Origin: Methanobrevibacter ruminantium M1 | Lineage (GTDB): Archaea; Methanobacteriota; Methanobacteria; Methanobacteriales; Methanobacteriaceae | DNA: 64,000 bases | NCBI RefSeq assembly: GCF_000024185.1 | Contig: NC_013790.1 | Span: 1,821,501 to 1,885,500 of the forward strand | Reading direction: 5' to 3' | Shown: positions 58,601 through 64,000 of the stretch, in pieces | Layout of the letters: each line of letters begins with the position of its first letter | Numbering within the stretch: position 1 is the first letter of the stretch | Notes under the pieces: generated by a model | Told to the model about the DNA's origin: nothing | Seen by the model: the letters and a program-made list of their open reading frames with translations, nothing else | Database searches by the model: none | Program-made: the position numbers and the translations under genes

Positions 58601-58735
58601 TAAAATTGATTTCCTTATTTTTATAATTCATTTAAGGTTTTAATGATTAATTAGCCTTAATAAAATTGATTTCCTAATTTTTATAATTCATTTAAGGTTT
58701 TAATGATTAATTAGCCTTAATAAATTGATTTCCTA
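58601..58735 (-). repeat. 60-bp tandem repeats carrying the end of the synthetase gene
   Basis: Units at 58601-58660 and 58661-58720, with a partial third to about 58735. The third contains the last synthetase codons and its stop (RKSIY on the minus strand). The copies are nearly identical, with single-base changes and one inserted T. Confidence 0.88.
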
Positions 58736-60381
58736 GTTCTGATTATTTTTCTTTGAATTTTACCGCTTATGGTTTTAGGAAGCTCTTCGACAAATTCTAC
58801 CATTCTTGGATATTTATAAGGAGCGGTCTCATGCTTTACATGATCTTGGATTTCTTTTTTAAGCTCTTCACTTGGCTTGTATCCTTTTGCAAGAACGATT
58901 GTTGCCTTAACAATCTGGCCTCTTAATTCATCATCAACACCGGTTATGGCGCATTCCAAGACTGAAGGGCGGGAAATTACTGCATTTTCCACTTCATATG
59001 GTCCGATACGATAACCTGAAGACTTGATAATGTCATCATTTCTACCAACAAAGGTGTAATATCCGTCTTCATCCACATATGCAGTGTCTCCACAGTGGTA
59101 ATATCCATTGTACCAAGCTTCATCGGTCTTTTCTTGGTTTCTATAATACTCCTTAAACAGACCTACAGGTCTTCCTCCAGATACATCAAATGATATTTCT
59201 CCTTCAGAACCAATATCCACAGGATTTCCTTCCTCATCTAAAAGGCCTATCTTGAATGCCGGTGAAGGCTTGCCTACACAACCTGTTTTGGATTCCATCC
59301 AAATGAAGGTTGCAAGGGAGAGAGTGGTCTCTGTCTGACCGAATCCTTCCTTGATTTCAAGGCCAGTGAACTCTTTAAATCTTTTAAATACCTCTGGAGG
59401 CAATGGCTCTCCAGCGGTAGTTGCATATTGAATGTCTGAAAAGTCAAATTGGGACAAGTCCTCCTTAATGAGGAACCTATAGATTGTCGGAGGTGCACAG
59501 AAGGTATTTACCTTGTTTTCAATGATCTTTTCCATTAAATCCAAACCATTGAACCTTACATAGTCATAGATAAATATTGCAGCGCCTGCAATCCATTGTC
59601 CATAAAGGTTACCCCAAACAGCCTTTCCCCAACCTGTATCGGCAGAGGTATGGTGGACACCGTCTTCAACGACATTATGCCAGTATTTTGCAGTTATGAG
59701 GTGTCCGATTGCATAGGTATGAGCATGTGCAACCATTTTAGGGTTTCCAGTGGTTCCGCTTGAGAAATAGATAAGGAATGTCTCATCCTCATGGGTTGCC
59801 TCATCTCCAGTTGGCCTTTCAAACTCCTCGCTCATTTTAGCGATTTCATTATCAAAATTAAACCAGCCATCCCTAAAGCTATTCACTAAGACTTTCTTAA
59901 GCTCTATGTCCAATTCTTTTTCGCACTGCTCAAAATCAGGAAGCAATTGGTCCTCTTCAACTGTAACCACCATCTTTATGCTTGCGCTTTCAACACGGTA
60001 GACTATATCATGAAGCTTTACCATATGAGTAGTTGGGATAGCTATAGCACCTATCTTATGAAGTGCAACCATACAGATCCAGAATTCATATCTGTTTTTA
60101 AGTGTAAGAAGCACTGCATCTCCCTTATTGATTCCTTGAGACTTAAAGAAGTTTGCAGTCTGATTGGATAATTTCTTCATATCTAAAAAGGTAAAAACCC
60201 TTTTTTCATAATCGTCACACCAGATTAATGCTTTTTTATCCGGATCTATTCTTGCATACTCATCCACTACATCAAAACCAAAGTTGAAGTCCTTTGGTAC
60301 ATTAAATTCAAAATTATCGTAAAAATCCTTATAGGATTTAAAATCAACTCTGTTTACAAAGTTTCCTATTAAAGATGTCAT
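58717..60381 (-). CDS. AMP-forming acyl-CoA synthetase
   Basis: 554 residues of the acyl-adenylate family: [15 protein letters not shown] (ATP P-loop), [26 protein letters not shown], and the catalytic Lys in [12 protein letters not shown]. It activates a short or branched fatty acid with ATP and CoA. Standing directly before vorCBA, it suggests uptake of isobutyrate, isovalerate or 2-methylbutyrate: the acyl-CoA is reductively carboxylated to a branched 2-oxoacid. This role is inferred from the cluster. GAGTGATAAA precedes the ATG. Confidence 0.88.
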   Translation of the reverse strand: MTSLIGNFVNRVDFKSYKDFYDNFEFNVPKDFNFGFDVVDEYARIDPDKKALIWCDDYEKRVFTFLDMKKLSNQTANFFKSQGINKGDAVLLTLKNRYEFWICMVALHKIGAIAIPTTHMVKLHDIVYRVESASIKMVVTVEEDQLLPDFEQCEKELDIELKKVLVNSFRDGWFNFDNEIAKMSEEFERPTGDEATHEDETFLIYFSSGTTGNPKMVAHAHTYAIGHLITAKYWHNVVEDGVHHTSADTGWGKAVWGNLYGQWIAGAAIFIYDYVRFNGLDLMEKIIENKVNTFCAPPTIYRFLIKEDLSQFDFSDIQYATTAGEPLPPEVFKRFKEFTGLEIKEGFGQTETTLSLATFIWMESKTGCVGKPSPAFKIGLLDEEGNPVDIGSEGEISFDVSGGRPVGLFKEYYRNQEKTDEAWYNGYYHCGDTAYVDEDGYYTFVGRNDDIIKSSGYRIGPYEVENAVISRPSVLECAITGVDDELRGQIVKATIVLAKGYKPSEELKKEIQDHVKHETAPYKYPRMVEFVEELPKTISGKIQRKIIRTRKSIY

Positions 60382-60527
60382 TTTATCACTCTTTTAAAAA
60401 TTAAACGCCATACTCCCCTTGAGCATAGCTTAAAACAATTCATAATCTATTAAAATAAATTTGAGTTTATTAATCTTTTTAATTATAACTAAAATTTGCA
60501 TCAATATCCGATTAATAAATAAACCAA

Positions 60528-61079
60528 TTACATAATAACAGCTAAAAATTTAGCGGTTTCATCATTTAAAGCAACCATAGCATGTTCACAAGTTGCATCG
60601 AAGAAAATAGAATCTCCTTCGTTTAAAATAATTTCATTGTCCTTAATGAAAATCTTCACAGTTCCTTCAAGGATATAGTTGAATTCCTGTCCGGCATGTG
60701 AATTTAAGGAAGGCATAGCATCTTCTTTAGGATCAACAGTTACAATAAACATTTCAGCTTTTTTATGAACGAATTTCTTGCATAAGTTTTCATACTTATA
60801 TTCTTTCCTTCTGTCAACAGCAAAACCCTTATCTGCTCTTGTTACATCAAAATAAGTCATGCGAGTTTCTTCACCAGTAAGAATCAAAGCTAAATCAACT
60901 TTAAAAATATGTGCAATTTGGTATAAGAAACTAGCTGGAATGTCAATAATACCGTCCTCATAGGAAATATAAGTTTCTTCATCTACATCAAGTTCATTAG
61001 CCATATCTTCTGTTGTAATATCGGATAATTCTCTTAATTCTCTAATTCTCATACCGATATCTTTGTTTACGTCACTCAT
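60528..61079 (-). CDS. XRE-type HTH regulator with cupin sensor domain
   Basis: 183 residues: an N-terminal helix-turn-helix ([23 protein letters not shown], residues about 10-65) and a C-terminal cupin (about 115-180: [39 protein letters not shown]). It probably senses a small ligand and controls the acyl-CoA synthetase/vor operon just downstream (inference). The in-frame GTG at 61088 is part of the GTGAT ribosome site; the start is ATG 61077-61079. Confidence 0.85.
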   Translation of the reverse strand: MSDVNKDIGMRIRELRELSDITTEDMANELDVDEETYISYEDGIIDIPASFLYQIAHIFKVDLALILTGEETRMTYFDVTRADKGFAVDRRKEYKYENLCKKFVHKKAEMFIVTVDPKEDAMPSLNSHAGQEFNYILEGTVKIFIKDNEIILNEGDSIFFDATCEHAMVALNDETAKFLAVIM

Positions 61080-61656
61080 TTCAATCACATTTTGATATAT
61101 TTTAATTATTTTCGTTTTTCAAATTTTTTTATTTTTTCAAACCGTTATATATTAGGAATATTAAGAATATTAAAAAAAAAATTAAAAATATTAAGAAATA
61201 TTGATATTTTATTAATATTAAATATTGTAATACTATAACATTAATTAAATATGTAATTAAACTAATATAAAGATTATGGTAAAAAGCATTGCCAATCAAA
61301 GAAAAAAATAAAAATAATGTCCAAAATTGTCCAATGAAGAATATAAATAACAAAAGTTTTAATTTGAATAAAAATAAAAAGTTAAATTAGTTAATAAAAA
61401 ATTAAACATAAGATTTGACTTAAAAATGAAAAAAATAAAAACTTATAAAAAAGTTTATATTATATGAAACAATAATATTATTTAAAAATGAAATTCATGG
61501 AATATTTTTAATCAGAGAAACATTAAATAAACTACTGATTTTAGCTGATAAATTCAAAATAATTGAAATTTTTATTATCTATGAAATTTTATTAGCTAAT
61601 GAAATTATGATTAAACTAAAGATTATTACTAGAAAAAACCATTTGGAGGGAAATAG
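61080..61656. other. Divergent intergenic region
   Basis: 577 bp of extreme AT content with promoters for the regulator (minus) and the unknown gene (plus). TTATATTATATG near 61455 is a likely box for the latter. A 74-residue hydrophobic ORF on the minus strand is judged spurious. Confidence 0.45.
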
Positions 61657-62025
61657 ATGGTAAATAGAGAAGACTGTGTTATCTTTAAACAGGAATACGG
61701 TAATGAATTATTAGTAAACCAACAATATGTTAAAATCAGAGCTAAGGAAGAAGGATTCATGTCTTTTAACCTTAGAGTCCCTAAAGAAGATATGGAAGGT
61801 ATTGAAAACTTCTTTAAAGGGTTTAAAATCCCAGAACCAATTCTTATAGACATTGCATGTACAGGCAATATTCATTGTTACTTTAAAGGAATTTCACCAA
61901 TCATAAATAAGCCGGAGTATTCCTTTATTTCCGTTAGCGTTCAGGAATTGAAAAAGGAAATTGTTGAAGAGGAACAAGAGATTGGCATCCCTGCACATGA
62001 ATGTGTTGGCTGTGGGCTTCACTAA
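61657..62025 (+). CDS. Uncharacterised protein with C-terminal CxxC
   Basis: 122 residues, soluble, moderately basic start and acidic tail. A central pattern IENFFKGFKIPEPILIDIACTGNIHCYFKG and the end HECVGCGLH (two Cys two apart) could bind metal. I do not recognise the family. GGAGGGAAATAG precedes the ATG; monocistronic in appearance, followed by a hairpin terminator. Confidence 0.6.
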   Translation: MVNREDCVIFKQEYGNELLVNQQYVKIRAKEEGFMSFNLRVPKEDMEGIENFFKGFKIPEPILIDIACTGNIHCYFKGISPIINKPEYSFISVSVQELKKEIVEEEQEIGIPAHECVGCGLH

Positions 62026-62484
62026 TTCAAGCTTTTTGAGACCTTCGCCCAAGCTTTTTTGAGCCTTCGGCTCAAAAAACCTTGACCAAAAATTTTATTT
62101 TTTTTTAATGTTTTAACTCCCTAATAAAATCTTATTTTGCTCAATAATTTATGAAAACTATTCTTAAATTATTTAAATCTTTTTTTTAAATGTTTTTATG
62201 AAAAACTAATTTTTTGACTCTCTTTCTTAAAATCCAACTGATATCCACTTTTTAAACTTATTTTTCTCAAAATCCAACAGATGAAAACAAATACTTTTTT
62301 AATTTATTTTTCTTAAAGATCCCTTAATTTTATCCAAGTTTTTAAAGAGATGCAAAATCAAATAAAAAATTATTATTATACTAAAGTCAAATATTTATAT
62401 AACTTTATTAACTTAATCAATTAACAAGTTTATATAAATAATTATTGATTAAACTATTGATTAAACTATTTTTTAAGGGATAAC
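62026..62484. other. Intergenic region before the ABC transporter
   Basis: After the hairpin comes AT-rich DNA with a duplicated AAAATCCAAC(T/A)GAT unit (about 62228-62285). Two TATA-like boxes (ATTTATATAACT near 62392, TTTATATAAATAA near 62430) probably drive the permease gene. Confidence 0.5.
62044..62110 (+). terminator. Strong hairpin with T-rich tail
   Basis: TTTTTTGAGCC-TTC-GGCTCAAAAAA, preceded by a degraded partial copy of the same element (AAGCTTTTTGAGACCTTCGCC, 62030s). A T run follows at 62095-62107. Good terminator for the unknown gene; the tandem copies suggest a repetitive element family. Confidence 0.65.
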
Positions 62485-63582
62485 ATGTCATTTTTAACAT
62501 TAATATTAAAAAATCCTTTTAGGAGCAAAAGCCGAGCCATACTTGCAATCATAGGGATTGGAATCGGTATAGCCACAATCATCGCATTGGGAGCAATTAC
62601 CGACGGAATGATTGCAAGTGCAGATGACACACTGCATGCCGGAGGATGTGATTTTACAGTAAGCGGAAAGATAGAGAGCACATCATCACAAATGGCTACA
62701 TTCGGTACAAGCACCATTGATGAGGATTATATAGATAAGATAGCCAATGTAACGGGTGTAAAAGATGCTATAGGAATGTATATGACCGTCCTTATGACAA
62801 CAAATTCCCCATATTTTGCTGTTGTAGGATTGGATCCAGAAGACTATCAGGTTTCCGACTTGACAATTACAGAAGGACGGATGTATAAAAACGACACTAA
62901 CGAGATAGTGATTGGAAAGATTGCATCTGAAAATGAAGAGAAGGGAGTTGGAGACACAATCACACTTGATGACAAGAAATTCAAGATTGTGGGAATCTAT
63001 GAGTCAGGTAACACCCTTCAGGACCAAGGAGGATTTACAGCCATTAAAAACTCCCAAAAACTCTCAAAGGATGAAGGCAAGATCAGTTCCATCTATATCA
63101 AGGTAAATGATGGAGAGGATGTTGATAAGGTCAGAGATAGAATCACCGACAAATATGGAGACAATCTGACAACAATAAGCTCATTATCCGACTTGGAAAT
63201 GACTAAGAACATGATAGACATGTTGAACGGAGCAAGCTTAGCCATATCCCTCTTGGCAATCATAATTGGAGCTGTCGGAATCATAAACACTATGCTTACA
63301 AGTGTATTTGAAAGGACAAGGGAGCTTGGTGTCTTAAAGGCAGTTGGATGGTCTGACGAAAAGATTCTATTAATGATTGTAGGTGAATCAATAGTCATTA
63401 CAATTGTTGCCGGCATAATCGGGTCCATTGTAGGAGTCATTGGAGTGGAACTCCTTGCAGCGTCTAAGATAATGCAGCTTCTAAACCCTGTATATTCAGT
63501 TGACATATTTGTAAAGGCATTTGCAATTGCACTCTTTGTTGGAATAATAGGAGGAATCTATCCTGCATTAAAAAGCCACTAA
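62485..63582 (+). CDS. ABC transporter permease, MacB/FtsX type
   Basis: 365 residues: an N-terminal helix (AILAIIGIGIGIATIIALGA), a large extracytoplasmic MacB-like domain (about 45-240), and three C-terminal helices with LGVLKAVGWSDEKILLMIVGE. The layout is that of LolC/MacB/FtsX permeases that move lipids, peptides or signals rather than small ions. The ATPase gene follows after 45 bp. Substrate unknown. Start after TTAAGGGATAAC. Confidence 0.88.
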   Translation: MSFLTLILKNPFRSKSRAILAIIGIGIGIATIIALGAITDGMIASADDTLHAGGCDFTVSGKIESTSSQMATFGTSTIDEDYIDKIANVTGVKDAIGMYMTVLMTTNSPYFAVVGLDPEDYQVSDLTITEGRMYKNDTNEIVIGKIASENEEKGVGDTITLDDKKFKIVGIYESGNTLQDQGGFTAIKNSQKLSKDEGKISSIYIKVNDGEDVDKVRDRITDKYGDNLTTISSLSDLEMTKNMIDMLNGASLAISLLAIIIGAVGIINTMLTSVFERTRELGVLKAVGWSDEKILLMIVGESIVITIVAGIIGSIVGVIGVELLAASKIMQLLNPVYSVDIFVKAFAIALFVGIIGGIYPALKSH

Positions 63583-63627
63583 ATTGCCTCCTACAGAGGC
63601 TTTAAGGTATGAATAGGGGGAATTGAT

Positions 63628-64000
63628 ATGGCAAATATAATAGAGATTAAAAACCTTGTGAAATCTTATGAAAATGGTAACATCAAGGCTTTAAATGGCA
63701 TAGACTTGACAATAGAGGAAGGAGAGTTTGTATCAATAATCGGACCTTCAGGGTCTGGAAAATCCACATTATTAAATATGCTAGGGGCTTTAGACATAGC
63801 AGATAGCGGAAGCATAAATGTGGCAGGCTATGACTTGACAGTCAACAAGAATCTAAACAAGTTCAGGGGAGAGAAGATAGGATTTATCTTCCAGCTTCAC
63901 AATCTCATTCCAAACATCAGTGTTGTTGAAAATATTGAGATTCCTATGTACTCTCAAGGAAAATCATCTAAAGAAATGAGAAAAAAGGCTCTTGAGCTAT
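63628..64000 (+). CDS. ABC transporter ATP-binding protein (partial)
   Basis: The first 124 codons are seen; the gene continues past the right edge. Walker [20 protein letters not shown] (residues about 39-57) and the Q-loop region ([12 protein letters not shown]) are visible; Walker B and signature lie outside the window. Partner of the preceding MacB-type permease. AGGGGGAATTGAT precedes the ATG. Confidence 0.92.
   Translation, partial: MANIIEIKNLVKSYENGNIKALNGIDLTIEEGEFVSIIGPSGSGKSTLLNMLGALDIADSGSINVAGYDLTVNKNLNKFRGEKIGFIFQLHNLIPNISVVENIEIPMYSQGKSSKEMRKKALEL

Noticed and set aside
60382-60460. Possible short leader ORF (MAFNF) before the acyl-CoA synthetase
   Set aside because: Only a few codons with poor spacing to the upstream purine run and no regulatory codon pattern.
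61129-61353. Hydrophobic 74-residue ORF on the minus strand
   Set aside because: It has a TTG start without ribosome site and a Leu/Ile/Phe-only composition from AT-rich DNA. It overlaps the promoter region of the divergent genes.

Overview
The window reads as a chromosomal segment of an AT-rich methanogenic archaeon of the Methanobacteriales, most likely a Methanobrevibacter of the rumen type. The basis is: a complete Eha energy-converting [NiFe] hydrogenase operon; archaeal GatDE, Cgi121, NreA and split GMP synthase genes; a Vor-type 2-oxoacid:ferredoxin oxidoreductase; GGTGAT-type ribosome binding sites; several large secreted adhesin-like proteins with Ig-like repeats; and very AT-rich, repeat-filled intergenic DNA. 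The genus is inferred from remembered families, not from a search.

Layout. 1-413: start of a secreted adhesin-like protein that runs off the left edge. 739-8171: mixed housekeeping and small genes (flavin disulfide reductase, glycosyltransferase, LOG-family protein, winged-helix regulator, two tandem carboxymuconolactone-decarboxylase-like proteins, secreted nuclease, Cys-rich proteins). 8673-13472: two secreted surface proteins, one a papain-like cysteine protease. 14000-16144: sugar-nucleotide epimerase and a surface-polysaccharide type methyltransferase. 16360-32648 (minus strand): the eha operon ehaA to ehaR followed by a formyltransferase (Ftr) paralogue, a PfkB kinase, another polyferredoxin and a CBS protein. 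33133-36296 (plus): epimerase, citramalate/isopropylmalate synthase family enzyme, KEOPS Cgi121. 36516-40261: two more adhesin-like proteins. 40558-51835: PLP enzyme, NreA, split GMP synthase, a secreted M14-like protein, thioredoxin reductase, GatD and GatE. 52315-55355: tRNA-Ala, a channel-like membrane protein, an unexplained 0.7 kb convergent gap, an orphan vsr gene and nadE. 55660-61079: vorCBA, an acyl-CoA synthetase and an HTH-cupin regulator. 61657-64000: an unknown protein and an ABC permease/ATPase pair cut by the right edge.

How parts work together. Eha uses a membrane ion gradient to reduce ferredoxin with H2. The neighbouring polyferredoxins and Ftr paralogue point towards the formylmethanofuran end of methanogenesis. 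The acyl-CoA synthetase plus Vor can turn branched-chain fatty acids into 2-oxoacids for branched-chain amino acid synthesis. The surface proteins, epimerases, glycosyltransferase and methyltransferase build and decorate the cell envelope.

Most unusual points. (1) Four genes (three secreted adhesin-like proteins and nadE) have no ATG/GTG/TTG at the position where the protein must begin. Each has a strong Shine-Dalgarno sequence followed at 6-7 nt by ATT or ATC in frame with an intact N-terminus. This looks like systematic AUU/AUC initiation. (2) ehaK and gatE are readable only with a +1 shift near their 5' ends. For ehaK an AUU start is an alternative. (3) Several genes have their last codons, stop and 3' flank tandemly duplicated downstream. 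(4) The convergent gap 53429-54111 carries promoter-like and palindromic elements that neither neighbour needs.
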